From: Mycobacterium sp.
Lineage (GTDB): Bacteria; Actinomycetota; Actinomycetes; Mycobacteriales; Mycobacteriaceae
Reading direction: 5' to 3'
DNA length: 64,000 nucleotides
Assembly: GCA_016197405.1 (NCBI GenBank)
Contig: JACPVR010000015.1
Coordinates: forward strand, 1 to 64,000
The stretch's first letter is position 1; every line of letters begins with the position of its first letter. A program made the translations under genes and the position numbers. The notes under the pieces were generated by a model. It saw only the letters and a program-made list of their open reading frames with translations. It was not told the origin of the DNA and did no database searches. Shown here one piece after another: positions 52,192 to 61,027 of the stretch.

Positions 52192-52632
52192 AGAATTAGC
52201 CTTCGGTTGATCGGCGACGACAGCACGATTTTGCTAAACGATAGCGCCGTTGTACCAGTCTTTGCACGTCAAAACGCAAAATTTATTCACGCGAGGGCAT
52301 ATTTGGCGCTTTCGGGCGCTCCGTCAGCGGTCCGAACGAGATGCAGAGTCTCGTCTAACATTCACAAAAAGTTTGCTGTGATGCTGGTTTCCCGTGATAG
52401 TAAGACTTGCGAAGTTAACACCATGGTGGTGATTAGCCACGGCGTCGGGATGCGGTGTCAGCGGTAGCCGAAAAGGCGCCGACGAACCGGATGCGTGGTT
52501 CGTCGGGCTACTTCAGGACGCGGACGCCCCGTTCGGCGGGTCATCGGCGATCGGTGGTCGGCGGTTCAGGGTAGGTGTGGCAACGCCGGGGCGGGTATGA
52601 CCGCGGTCGGTACACCTGCCATGTCGCAAGAC
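52192..52632. promoter_or_regulatory. AT-rich gene-free region upstream of espR-like gene
   Basis: A 441-bp stretch between the espR-like start and the DUF4185 stop, clearly less GC-rich than the rest of the window in its first 250 bp (for example TTTGCACG near 52261, AAATTTATTC near 52280, AAAGTTTGCTG near 52369). EspR prefers AT-rich DNA with TTTGC-type motifs, as I recall; several TTTGC/GCAAA copies occur here. A TTGACG-like box (minus strand, 52267-52272) is present without a clear -10. No protein-like reading frame is seen. Confidence 0.5.
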
Positions 52633-54063
52633 CTAGGGCAACACCGTGTGCATCAGCATGACGTTGTAGGCCGACCACAGCGACAGGTTGTAGTAGAGCT
52701 CCTTGCCGGTCGACCATGGATGCAGGAACGGGGCGTAGATGCCGCCGGGTATCTCGGCGGAGGTCACCAGGACCTGTTCGGGCCCCCATGGCCCCTGTGG
52801 TGCCGGCGCGGTCCTCATCACGACGTTGTTGGCGCCATTGCCGTAGAGGACCAGGTACTGCTTGAGATAGGTGTTGTATTGGGCCGACATCTCACCGACC
52901 GGACCGGGGATGACCACGGTGGCGGCCGCGGGATTGTTCGGGACCCAGGATGCGCTGTCGGCGTTCCAGTATTCGTACTTCGTCACGTCAGGCACCAGAC
53001 CCGGCGCCACCCGGGCGATATAGGCCGAACCGCTGCGGCCGGCCGGCGTCCCGAACGAGTACAGATAGGGATCACCCGGCCCGGGTTTGAGGAATGCGCC
53101 CTGCTGAAAGTTTTCGTTGCCCGCCGCATACGTGGCGCCGGGGGCAGCGTCCGGTCTGGGGGTCCGAACCGTGCGTGGGTAGACGCCCCAGGTCTCCCCG
53201 TTGTCGTTGGACACCGCCAGCGCCGAGTAGTTCGTCGTCCACGCGCCGTTGGCGTCCCAGCTCTTGATGGACATGAAGTTCAGGATCTGGGTGGTCCCGA
53301 CGGCAACGCCCGCGGTCGGGATGATGCCCTTCTCGGTTTGTGCCGCGTTGATGCTGTTGATGATCTGCTTGGACAGGCCCTGGCCCCACACCGGTGAACC
53401 GGAGTACTTGTTGGCCGCCACGGCGTCGGGCACCTTGATGGTGCCGTCGAGCGCGCCGTCGTTGGTGCGCAGCAGGACGTTGTAGCGCCATTGGTCGCCG
53501 TGGATGCCGCAGTATCCGTAGGTGTCGCCGAATGCCATCAGGACCTGATGGCCGGCGGGATCTCCGTTGTCCCACATGATGCCGAGATCGGTGCCGCTTA
53601 TCGCGAAGCGCGGGATGGTCTGGTTCGGCCCGTCCGGTCCCGTCACCCAGCCGACGATCGAGGTTCCCGGCGGCGCAGACGACGGCGGCTGAGCCGCTGC
53701 CGGGGCGGGCGCCGGCGCGGGCTTCGGCGCGGCGGCGCTCGGTGAAGGTGCCACTGCCGCTTGCTTTTCCACCTGAGCGGACTGAGGCGTGAAGGCTTTG
53801 AGGATCTCCAACGGCAACTGGCCCAGCTTCGGCAGGGGAGCGCTGTCGTTGGTACCGGTGGGCTTGTGCCCGGTTTCGCGGCTGAACGCGAAATGTGAGG
53901 GAGACGGCAGCTCGACGGCATTGGTGCCGCTGGTCGGCACCGCGGCGGCCGCACCGGTGCACGGGTCTGCGACCGCAGGCGGAGCGACGCCCATCGCAAA
54001 GCAAAGTCCCAGCGCTGAGGCCGACGCCACGGATCTGGAAGCGATACGCAGACCGGGCGACAT
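52633..54063 (-). CDS. Secreted DUF4185 protein (GH183-like, possible endo-D-arabinanase)
   Basis: A 476-residue exported protein. The signal peptide (RIASRSVASASALGLCFAM, cleavage after AVA-D) is followed by a low-complexity Pro/Ala linker near residue 105-135. The DUF4185 domain (about 145-476) has FAISGTDLGIMWDNG, FGDTYGYCG, YSALAVSNDNGETW, AYIARVAPG and SAQYNTYLKQYLVLYG, a five-bladed beta-propeller pattern. DUF4185 members were reported as endo-D-arabinofuranases (GH183) cutting mycobacterial arabinogalactan and lipoarabinomannan. This one may remodel or degrade the cell wall arabinan; the catalytic acids cannot be verified here. It stands alone between espR-like and P450 genes. Confidence 0.8.
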   Translation of the reverse strand: MSPGLRIASRSVASASALGLCFAMGVAPPAVADPCTGAAAAVPTSGTNAVELPSPSHFAFSRETGHKPTGTNDSAPLPKLGQLPLEILKAFTPQSAQVEKQAAVAPSPSAAAPKPAPAPAPAAAQPPSSAPPGTSIVGWVTGPDGPNQTIPRFAISGTDLGIMWDNGDPAGHQVLMAFGDTYGYCGIHGDQWRYNVLLRTNDGALDGTIKVPDAVAANKYSGSPVWGQGLSKQIINSINAAQTEKGIIPTAGVAVGTTQILNFMSIKSWDANGAWTTNYSALAVSNDNGETWGVYPRTVRTPRPDAAPGATYAAGNENFQQGAFLKPGPGDPYLYSFGTPAGRSGSAYIARVAPGLVPDVTKYEYWNADSASWVPNNPAAATVVIPGPVGEMSAQYNTYLKQYLVLYGNGANNVVMRTAPAPQGPWGPEQVLVTSAEIPGGIYAPFLHPWSTGKELYYNLSLWSAYNVMLMHTVLP

Positions 54064-54209
54064 GTCACACCTTTCAGGCGAGACGTCGCGGCGACGTCAG
54101 CTAACGATGTGACGATAGTGAATGCTGAGGTTCTTGCGCTGTATGAGACAGCGATAGGGATGCATCCGTGACCGTGTCGCAACGCTTTCGTGTTCGTCGC
54201 GGTCGGCGG

Positions 54210-57200
54210 TCACCCCGCCCAGACATCCTCGACGTAGTGATCGGATTCGACCAGGCCGATGAGCCAGTCGCGGGCCTGACTCTCGCCGGCACCGGTACGC
54301 GAGCGGTAGATGTCGAGGAAAGCCTGCCGTACGGCCGGAGCCATCTTGCCGCCGTCGCCGCATACGAAGACGTGAGTGTCCCGCGCCGGGTCGCCGAGCA
54401 TCTCCCAAACCTCGTCGGCGTCGGCGGCGATGCGGTCTTGGACGTAGCGAACGCCGTCCTGCGGCGCGCGGGAGAAGGCGGGGCGCATCCGGACGATCCC
54501 CATGGCGTCAGCCTGCTCGAACTGTTCACGGAAGATGTAGTCGACGTCGGGGTCGCGGACTCCGAAGAAGCACAGCGCGGACGAGTACGGCGCGCCGGAT
54601 TCCTTGGCTGCCAGTCGATCACCGAGAAATCCACAAAACGGTGCGACGCCGGTGCCTGCACTGACCAGGATGACGTTCTTTTCCGGGTCGGCTCCGGCGC
54701 GGAAGGCCTGGCGTGCCGGATCTACCCGGGCACGGATCTGGGCTCCCGGTTGGATGCCGGCCAGGTGGTTGGATGCCACCCCCTTGAACAAGCCGATACC
54801 GGACCGGGCTGGTGAGCCCAGCACGCTGACAACCAGGCCGACGACGCCGGGTGAGCGCCGCGACGATGAGGCGATGGAATAGTGCCGCGGCGTCATGGGC
54901 TCGAGCAGTTCCAACAGCTCGGCGCCGGTGAGAACGCAGGCCGGAAATTCCAGGAGGCATTCGATGGGGCTGAGGACGCACGGGTCGGCCGATTCAGCCA
55001 TTTCTTCGAGGCGTTGTCGTTCCGGCGGGCAGGGGTTGGCCGCGGCGAGCCGACGTAGCTGGCTGCGCGTCGCAGCCTTGCGCAGCTCGACGAAATGGGT
55101 GAGCAGTTCGCGCACACTGACTTCGCGGTCGAGGGCGATGAGCCGCCGTGAGGTGCGCCGCGGATTGATCGACAGCCGCAGGTCCGGGTCGATGTTGAGT
55201 ACTTCCAGAACCGCGTCCACGACGTCAGGTGGATTGTCCGCCAGCACCGTCAAATGATCACCGGTCTGATATTGGACCCCGTCCGGAAGAGCAACCCGGA
55301 CATAGTGTTTGGCCTGCCCGAGCGCATTGTCGGCGCTGACCAACTCGTCGTTGAGTTCCACGACCATCGGTGTCACCGCGAAGCGGACATCGATCGCGGC
55401 GGTGACCGGGCCGACTATCGGGTGCAGATCGTAGAGCGGCTCGTCCTCGGCGGTCACCGGGGCTGCATTCGGATCGCCGAAGAGCCCTGACAGCGAGGCC
55501 CACAACGCCGTCGAAAACTCTTCGACTGTTCCGGTGAGATCACCGGAGGTATCTGCCGAAGCCCGCTCGACCAGGCGGCGGCCGCCCAGTTCGGATAACC
55601 GTTCGTCGATGTGTTTGGGCACTGCCTGGTAGGTGTCGGCCCAGTTGCGGTCACCGACACCGAGGACCGCGTAGTTCAAAGCGGCGGGCAGTGCGGCGTC
55701 CGCGCTGAGCAGCCACGTGCGGAACTCGCGCGCGTCGTCGGTCGGCTGGCCGTTGTACGACGAAGCGACGATCAGGATCGCATCGGTTTGCGGTAGGCCA
55801 CCCGCGGCGTCATCGAGTGGTCCGACCGTTGCGGCACAACCGATGTCGGCGGCCTCTTCGGCGAGTTGGGCGGCCAAAGCCCGGCAGGTACCGAGGTTGG
55901 AGCCATGCAGGATCGCCAGTGTGGTTCCGGGTTTGACACGGGCAGCCGACGACGGTGACGCCTGCGTTGCGGTCGCCACCGCGGGTGCCTCGCGGTGGCG
56001 GTCGGCGGCGGTGCGTCTGACCAGATCGAGCCGGAAGCCGACGGGGCGACGGCTCAGTTGGCTATCCCACTGCAGCGCATAATGTTGCGAGTCGACCAGC
56101 CGATACCGGTGGACGAGCCGGGCGATCGCCAGGGTCGCTTCGTGCAGGGCGAACTGGCGGCCGATGCATGAGCGCGCCCCGGTGCCGAATGGTTTGAACA
56201 ACCCGCCGGGGCGGGCGGCTGCCACGGTGGGCTCGAACCGGTCGGGATCGAAGAGCTCGGGATTGTCACCCCATTCCGGTTGCCGATGCAGCGCTCCAGT
56301 GAGCACGGTGACGGCCTCACCTTGTTTGATCGGGTAGACGTCACCGATAACGGTGTCCGCCAATGCCATTCGATCGAAGCCCAGTACGGGTGGGGACAGT
56401 CGCAGTGTCTCGTTGAGGACCTGTCTCAGATAGTTGAGCTTTCCGATGTCGTCGTAGGTCGGCAGGTGGTCGTCGTCGGGTCCGAACACCTCATCCACCT
56501 CGGCCGCCACGCGCGACAGCACCGCGGGATGGTGCACGAGGTTGTAGAGGGCGTTGGGCATCAGCTCGGAAGTCGTGAGCTGCCCGGCGATGAGGAAGGT
56601 CATGATCTGGTTGCGGATATTGTCGCGGTCGAGCACGGGAGTCCCGTCGGGGTCCTGCCCGAGCATGACGAACAGCAGGTCATCGGCACCGCCGGGATCC
56701 GCGGCGCGATGCCCGTCGATGAGGCTGTCGAAATATGCGTGCAGACGGGACAGCTCTGCCTCGAATTCAGCTGTCGTGCCGCGTGTTACGAGCTCGCCAA
56801 AGGCGTCGGTGAAACTCTGCGGCACCGGGGCGAGGCCGTCATGGTCATACGAGGCAAACCGCGCGCCGAAGCCCGCCAACCCGACGGTGTCCATCGCGAG
56901 CTTCTGTAGATCGCCGGAGACATCCACCGGGTGCTGCCCGACGGACGCGTCCCACCGAGCGATGAGCTGACAATTGATGTCCAGCATTGCCTGGTGGTAA
57001 TTGCGCAGACCGGCATAGCTGAAACCCGGTAGCAGAACGTCATGGGCCTTCTGCCAATTCGGTTCGCCATAGTAGGAGGTGAACAGTCCGTCGCCGGCCA
57101 GCGGACGCACCCGGGCCAGGGATTCGGTGAGGTTCTTGGCGAACCGGGTCTCATCGCAGAGTTCTTCCACCAACGCCAGCGAGCATGCATACAACTTCCG

Positions 57201-57365
57201 GATGCCGCTGTAGTCGGCGTAGAACAGCGGACCGTGCAGCTCACCGAGAATATCGACGGGCAAGGCGTAGGGACGGCCGACCAATTGCGCCGCCGTGGGC
57301 AGAGGCCCCTCGGCGGAAGGAACGTCCTCCAGCTGCGGGGGTTTGGACGGTGCGAACTCAGCCAT
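54210..57365 (-). CDS. Self-sufficient cytochrome P450 / NADPH-P450 reductase (CYP102 type)
   Basis: A 1051-residue fusion like BM3. Residues 1-470 are the P450: DGLFTSYYGEPNW (F95 at the F87 position), I-helix IAGQLTT (260-265), K-helix NETLRL (ExxR), and haem loop FGTGARSCIGRQFAL with Cys400. A flavodoxin FMN domain follows (LAILHGSNLGTCRALAAQL), then FAD/NADPH domains (MTPRHYSIASSSR, VSAGTGVAPFCGFL, VFVCGDGGKMAPAV). The acid of BM3's AGHETT is Leu here. It should hydroxylate fatty acids or similar with NADPH and O2. ATG 57365 places the haem Cys at 400 as in BM3; ATG 57377 is an alternative. Confidence 0.93.
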   Translation of the reverse strand: MAEFAPSKPPQLEDVPSAEGPLPTAAQLVGRPYALPVDILGELHGPLFYADYSGIRKLYACSLALVEELCDETRFAKNLTESLARVRPLAGDGLFTSYYGEPNWQKAHDVLLPGFSYAGLRNYHQAMLDINCQLIARWDASVGQHPVDVSGDLQKLAMDTVGLAGFGARFASYDHDGLAPVPQSFTDAFGELVTRGTTAEFEAELSRLHAYFDSLIDGHRAADPGGADDLLFVMLGQDPDGTPVLDRDNIRNQIMTFLIAGQLTTSELMPNALYNLVHHPAVLSRVAAEVDEVFGPDDDHLPTYDDIGKLNYLRQVLNETLRLSPPVLGFDRMALADTVIGDVYPIKQGEAVTVLTGALHRQPEWGDNPELFDPDRFEPTVAAARPGGLFKPFGTGARSCIGRQFALHEATLAIARLVHRYRLVDSQHYALQWDSQLSRRPVGFRLDLVRRTAADRHREAPAVATATQASPSSAARVKPGTTLAILHGSNLGTCRALAAQLAEEAADIGCAATVGPLDDAAGGLPQTDAILIVASSYNGQPTDDAREFRTWLLSADAALPAALNYAVLGVGDRNWADTYQAVPKHIDERLSELGGRRLVERASADTSGDLTGTVEEFSTALWASLSGLFGDPNAAPVTAEDEPLYDLHPIVGPVTAAIDVRFAVTPMVVELNDELVSADNALGQAKHYVRVALPDGVQYQTGDHLTVLADNPPDVVDAVLEVLNIDPDLRLSINPRRTSRRLIALDREVSVRELLTHFVELRKAATRSQLRRLAAANPCPPERQRLEEMAESADPCVLSPIECLLEFPACVLTGAELLELLEPMTPRHYSIASSSRRSPGVVGLVVSVLGSPARSGIGLFKGVASNHLAGIQPGAQIRARVDPARQAFRAGADPEKNVILVSAGTGVAPFCGFLGDRLAAKESGAPYSSALCFFGVRDPDVDYIFREQFEQADAMGIVRMRPAFSRAPQDGVRYVQDRIAADADEVWEMLGDPARDTHVFVCGDGGKMAPAVRQAFLDIYRSRTGAGESQARDWLIGLVESDHYVEDVWAG

Positions 57366-57513
57366 GCCGGGCAGCATAGACGCGGGTCGGTTGCGATGAG
57401 GCCGAGTTGAAGGTGTTCCGAAACCCGCCGCCTCGCGCTGCGCAGGCAGGCCAAATCGGCGATGCTGAGACTTCCGCGACGATAACTGGGGGTCAAGGAA
57501 GGGGCGCCGGAGA

Positions 57514-58557
57514 GTGTCCGAGGATTCCCGAGCGATGGCGCCCGCCGCGCAGGCCAAGACAGTCGTGTTCGCGCTCTACGACAAGGTGACGCTGCAGGAT
57601 GTCGCGGCGCCGTTGGAGATCTTCGCCCGCGCGAACGATTTCGGTGCCCACTACACCGTCTTGCTGGCGTCTCCGAGCGGACGGGCTGTCGGGACGACGG
57701 CCTATGCGCGCCTGGACGCCGACGTGGCGCTGGTCGATGTGCCCACCGTCATCGATACGCTGGTCGTTCCCGGAGGCGTGCCGGCCGACTTCACCTTCAC
57801 CCCTGGCCTGCATGACATCCCGGAGGAACCCACACCGGACTGCGTTCCCGATGCGGTGGAGATGGTGCGCACACTGGCACCGCGGGCCAACCGCGTCGCC
57901 TCGGTCTGTACCGGTGCGTTCGTGTTGGCTTCACTGGGGATGCTGGACGGGCGCCGCGCGACCACGCACTGGGCGCATTGCCAGACGCTGGCCCGCACCT
58001 ATCCGAAGGTGAAGGTCGACCCGGACTCGCTGTTCGTCCGCGATGGCGCCTACATCACCGGCGCCGGGATCACCGCCGGAATCGATCTGGCGCTGGCGCT
58101 GGTGGAAAGTGACTACGGTCCCGCGGTGGCCCGCCGCGTCGCGCGCTGGATGGTCGTCTTTCTGCAACGTCCCGGCGGGCAGGCCCAGTTCAGTGTGTGG
58201 GCGGACTCGGCACTTCCGGTCTCCGACGGTCTGCGCGAGATCGTCGATGACGTCATCGCCGACCCGGCCGGCGACCATTCGATCGCGGCGATGGCCGCCC
58301 GGGCCGTGGTCAGCGAACGTCACCTGGTGCGGATGTTTCGCGACCAGGTCGGTGTCACACCGGCCCGATTCGTCGAACAGGCACGACTGGAGGCGGCCAA
58401 AGTGTTGCTTGCGACCGGTGACCTGAGTCAGGAATCCATCGCTCGCCGAACGGGTTTCGGGACCACGGACACCATGCGTCGCACGTTCCGTCGCAACCTC
58501 GGTGTCTCACCCGGTGTGTATCGCAACCGCTTTCGCACCACGGGTATCGACCAGTAG
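57514..58557 (+). CDS. GlxA family regulator (DJ-1/PfpI plus AraC HTH), copy 1
   Basis: A 347-residue regulator. The N-terminal DJ-1/PfpI-like domain (VVFALYDKVTLQDVAAPLEIFARAN; LVVPGG; ASVCTGAFVLASLGMLDGRRATTHW) carries a potential nucleophile Cys in the VCTGAF elbow. The C-terminal AraC HTH is SIAAMAARAVVSERHLVRMFRDQVGVTPARFV and SIARRTGFGTTDTMRRTFRRNLGVSPG. GTG 57514 starts the protein. It is divergent from the CYP102-type P450 gene across 148 bp and is its likely regulator. It converges with a second GlxA gene, overlapping by 51 bp. Confidence 0.88.
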   Translation: MSEDSRAMAPAAQAKTVVFALYDKVTLQDVAAPLEIFARANDFGAHYTVLLASPSGRAVGTTAYARLDADVALVDVPTVIDTLVVPGGVPADFTFTPGLHDIPEEPTPDCVPDAVEMVRTLAPRANRVASVCTGAFVLASLGMLDGRRATTHWAHCQTLARTYPKVKVDPDSLFVRDGAYITGAGITAGIDLALALVESDYGPAVARRVARWMVVFLQRPGGQAQFSVWADSALPVSDGLREIVDDVIADPAGDHSIAAMAARAVVSERHLVRMFRDQVGVTPARFVEQARLEAAKVLLATGDLSQESIARRTGFGTTDTMRRTFRRNLGVSPGVYRNRFRTTGIDQ

Positions 58558-59514
58558 GCCGGCGAGTTCGACATCACCGGGCAGGACGCGGTGTGCCTCG
58601 AGGTGGTCACGGACCCGGGCGCCGTAGCGCAGTCCGCTGCGCCGGGCAGCGGCGTGGAACGACTCACCGGACAGGACCAGGGCGACGGCGTTCTCCAGTC
58701 GAACCTCGTACACGTACTGGCGCAGCGTCATCCCGGTCTGCGCCTTGAACAGCCGAGCCAGATGCCGTGGGCTCAGGCCGAGCTCGGCGGCCACGGCGTC
58801 CAATTCGTACTGGCCGGCCGGGTCGGCACCGATCGTTGCCATCAATCGGTCCAGCTCCGGGTGCTTGGGTCGTGGTGTGCGGGCCGCGACCGAAATCTGC
58901 GGATGGCCTTCCAGGCGCCTGCTGAGAACCACCATGTCCTTGGAAATGTCTTGTGCCACATCGGCCCCGTGGTCCTCGGCGACCAACGCCAACGCCAGGT
59001 CGATACCGGCCGCCACCCCGGCCGATGTCCAGATGTTGCCGTCGCGGGTGTAGATCGATTCGCGCTCGACGATGGTCGAGGGATGGCGGGCGGCAAGCGC
59101 GTCGAGATGGCGCCAATGAGTCGTCGCGCGGCGACCGTCGAGCAGGCCGGCCGCGGCGAGCGCGAATGAACCCGCACATACTGCTGCCACCCGCCGCGCT
59201 GCGGGGGCATGTGTGCCGATGAACCGGCGTACGTCGGCGGGCACACCGTCGGTCGCCAGGGCGTCCCCACCAGGGATGACCAGAGTGTCAACACACTCGT
59301 CGAGCGCGGTTCCCGGCGTGGCATCGAGGGTGAGACCCGACGAGCACCGAATCGACTGTTGCGCAGCGCTGGAGTAGATTCCGACAGAGTACGAATACCC
59401 CATACCGCGGGCGATGTCGAAGACTTCCAGCGGTCCGGTGACGTCCAAGGTACGGACCCCGTCGTACACCAGTATCGCGATATGCCGTGGTCGGCGGCGA
59501 TCATGGTGGCACAT
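58507..59514 (-). CDS. GlxA family regulator, copy 2 (nitrile hydratase side)
   Basis: A 335-residue regulator of the same design: DJ-1/PfpI-like sensor (IAILVYDGVRTLDVTGPLEVFDIARGMG, LVIPGGDA, AAVCAGSFALAAAGLLDGRRATTHW) and AraC-type HTH (LDAVAAELGLSPRHLARLFKAQTGMTLRQYV). The second HTH helix half (HAAARRSGLRYGARVRDHLEAHRVLPG) is a weaker match. It is divergent from the nitrile hydratase operon, with two pairs of 21-bp-spaced TGTCC repeats between them. The effector is unknown; nitriles or amides are plausible. Confidence 0.87.
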   Translation of the reverse strand: MCHHDRRRPRHIAILVYDGVRTLDVTGPLEVFDIARGMGYSYSVGIYSSAAQQSIRCSSGLTLDATPGTALDECVDTLVIPGGDALATDGVPADVRRFIGTHAPAARRVAAVCAGSFALAAAGLLDGRRATTHWRHLDALAARHPSTIVERESIYTRDGNIWTSAGVAAGIDLALALVAEDHGADVAQDISKDMVVLSRRLEGHPQISVAARTPRPKHPELDRLMATIGADPAGQYELDAVAAELGLSPRHLARLFKAQTGMTLRQYVYEVRLENAVALVLSGESFHAAARRSGLRYGARVRDHLEAHRVLPGDVELAGLLVDTRGAKAVAIHTG

Positions 59515-59554
59515 GAGACAAGGGTGACGGACCGTCGGGAACGGTGCCCGGCGA

Positions 59555-59631
59555 TGTCCGGATTTTCGCCCGATGTGTCCGAGTCGGCCGCCCCTGATCT
59601 CCGGTGTCCGATTCTGCGCATGAGATGTCCA
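59555..59631. repeat. Four TGTCC(G/A) direct repeats, candidate AraC/GlxA binding sites
   Basis: TGTCCG starts at 59555, 59576 and 59605, and TGTCCA at 59626. Within each pair the copies are 21 bp apart (two helical turns); the two pairs are offset by 50 bp. AraC-family proteins bind direct half-sites with 21-bp spacing. The repeats lie 41-117 bp upstream of the glxA-like gene and 129-205 bp upstream of the DUF1097 gene. Confidence 0.55.
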
Positions 59632-59759
59632 CCTACCGAGGCAGCCGAAAAGCCTGAGTTACCGCACGGAAACATCACGGGCTCAACGTTGTTCACGGAT
59701 CGAGCGAGATATGGATCGCCAACTCTCGGCTCTGGGCATCGACAACGAGGTGGAACTTT

Positions 59760-60284
59760 ATGGATTCGCGGTCTGCGTTGACGCTGAGCATAGGTGTGCT
59801 CGGCGGGGTTGCGGTGGCGTTCACCGCCACGGTGATCACCGTCCCGATCTGGGTGGTGTTCCTGGCTTGGGCGTCGTTCTTCTTCGTCGGCGGGGGAACC
59901 GCAGGCTGGGTGCGCTCGGTGTCGTCGAACCTGGTAGGCGTCGTGATCGCCTGCGCGAGCCTGTACGCGGCCTATCTGCTGGGCGGCGGCCTGTTGGCCA
60001 CATCGGTGGCGGTGGGTGTGGGAAGCGCCCTGATGGTGCAGGCCTCCTGGGTCGGGTTGCTGTCCACCACTCCCGCTGTGGTCGTCGGTTTTGCCTCGAC
60101 GGTGTCGACGGTTGCCGGGACCGGGCAGCTGGTCACCACGGCGAGCATCTCCCATCCCGGTTTGGTGGCGGCGTGCGCGTGCGTGCTCGGCGCGACGTTC
60201 GGGATCGCCTCGGAACTTCTGGCCACTGTGATGACGCGGACGGCCCCGGACGGCCATCCCGAAGTGAAAGGTGCGACAGCATGA
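59760..60284 (+). CDS. DUF1097 family membrane protein
   Basis: A 174-residue integral-membrane protein with about five to six hydrophobic segments, starting SALTLSIGVLGGVAVAFTATVITVPIWVVFLAWASFF and containing a WVGLLSTTP turn, typical of DUF1097. The family's function is not known; transport or substrate sensing has been suggested for some neighbours. It is first in the nitrile hydratase operon and overlaps the beta-subunit start by 4 bp (60281-60284), so it probably serves nitrile, amide or metal handling. ATG 59760 is preceded by GAGGTGG. Confidence 0.8.
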   Translation: MDSRSALTLSIGVLGGVAVAFTATVITVPIWVVFLAWASFFFVGGGTAGWVRSVSSNLVGVVIACASLYAAYLLGGGLLATSVAVGVGSALMVQASWVGLLSTTPAVVVGFASTVSTVAGTGQLVTTASISHPGLVAACACVLGATFGIASELLATVMTRTAPDGHPEVKGATA

Positions 60285-61027
60285 AATTGCAGCACTATCT
60301 GGGCGGTCTGGAAGGTCTGCCGCAGCCGCTGGACCTAGAGAAGCGTGTCTTCGTGGAAGATTGGGAGAAAAGGATATTCGGCATCCACGTCGCGATGATG
60401 GGTCTGAGTAAGCATCTCGGGTCCGCACTGCCGCAGTATCCGATCGACGAGGTCCCGACGGCGTTCCGCGACGAGTGGACGTGGGCGAGTCTGCGCACCG
60501 GCGCCGAGGCGATGAACCCGTTCGACTACTTCAAGTTCCGCTACTACGAGAAGTGGCTTGGCGGCATCACCCAGTTCTTCATCGACAACGGCTATGTGTC
60601 CGAGGAGGAGATCGCCGCCCGTCTCGGCGCCACCGCCGATGTCGGCGATGCCGGCGAGCCCGCGATCGACAACCAGGTCATCGACTACCTGCGGCGCGGC
60701 GACAGTCCGCGACGCGACGCCGCCCACCCCCGGTTCGCCATCGGCGAGCAGGTGATCATCACCGACGTTCCGGCCGGCTCGCACACCCGGTTGCCCGGCT
60801 ACCTGCGGGCAAAAACCGGAACCGTACAGCGCATCTTCGAGGGTGATTACGGCTACTTCGTGCACACCGGCGACGGTATCGGCGACCCGATGCCGATCTA
60901 CATCGTCGAGTTCACTCCCGAAGAGTTATGGGGCGTGCGAGCCGAGTCCGGTGCCAACACCCTGTACGCGGAACTTTTCGAAGCCTATCTGGCGCCCGTC
61001 CACGAAGACACCGAGGAGAATCGATGA
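60281..61027 (+). CDS. nthB: Nitrile hydratase beta subunit
   Basis: A 248-residue subunit, the non-catalytic partner that shapes the substrate channel of nitrile hydratase (nitrile to amide). GLEGLPQPL, FGIHVAMMGLSKHLG, NPFDYFKFRYYEKWLGGITQFF, FAIGEQVIITDVPAGSHTRLPGYLRAKTGTV and YIVEFTPEELWG are family landmarks in order. ATG 60281 is coupled to the DUF1097 stop; a longer in-frame extension within that gene is arginine-rich and rejected. The beta-before-alpha order is typical of cobalt-type enzymes. Confidence 0.95.
   Translation: MKLQHYLGGLEGLPQPLDLEKRVFVEDWEKRIFGIHVAMMGLSKHLGSALPQYPIDEVPTAFRDEWTWASLRTGAEAMNPFDYFKFRYYEKWLGGITQFFIDNGYVSEEEIAARLGATADVGDAGEPAIDNQVIDYLRRGDSPRRDAAHPRFAIGEQVIITDVPAGSHTRLPGYLRAKTGTVQRIFEGDYGYFVHTGDGIGDPMPIYIVEFTPEELWGVRAESGANTLYAELFEAYLAPVHEDTEENR

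Noticed and set aside
58842..60428. 528-codon minus frame over GlxA and DUF1097
   Set aside because: It reads out of frame through GlxA and antisense through the nitrile hydratase operon.
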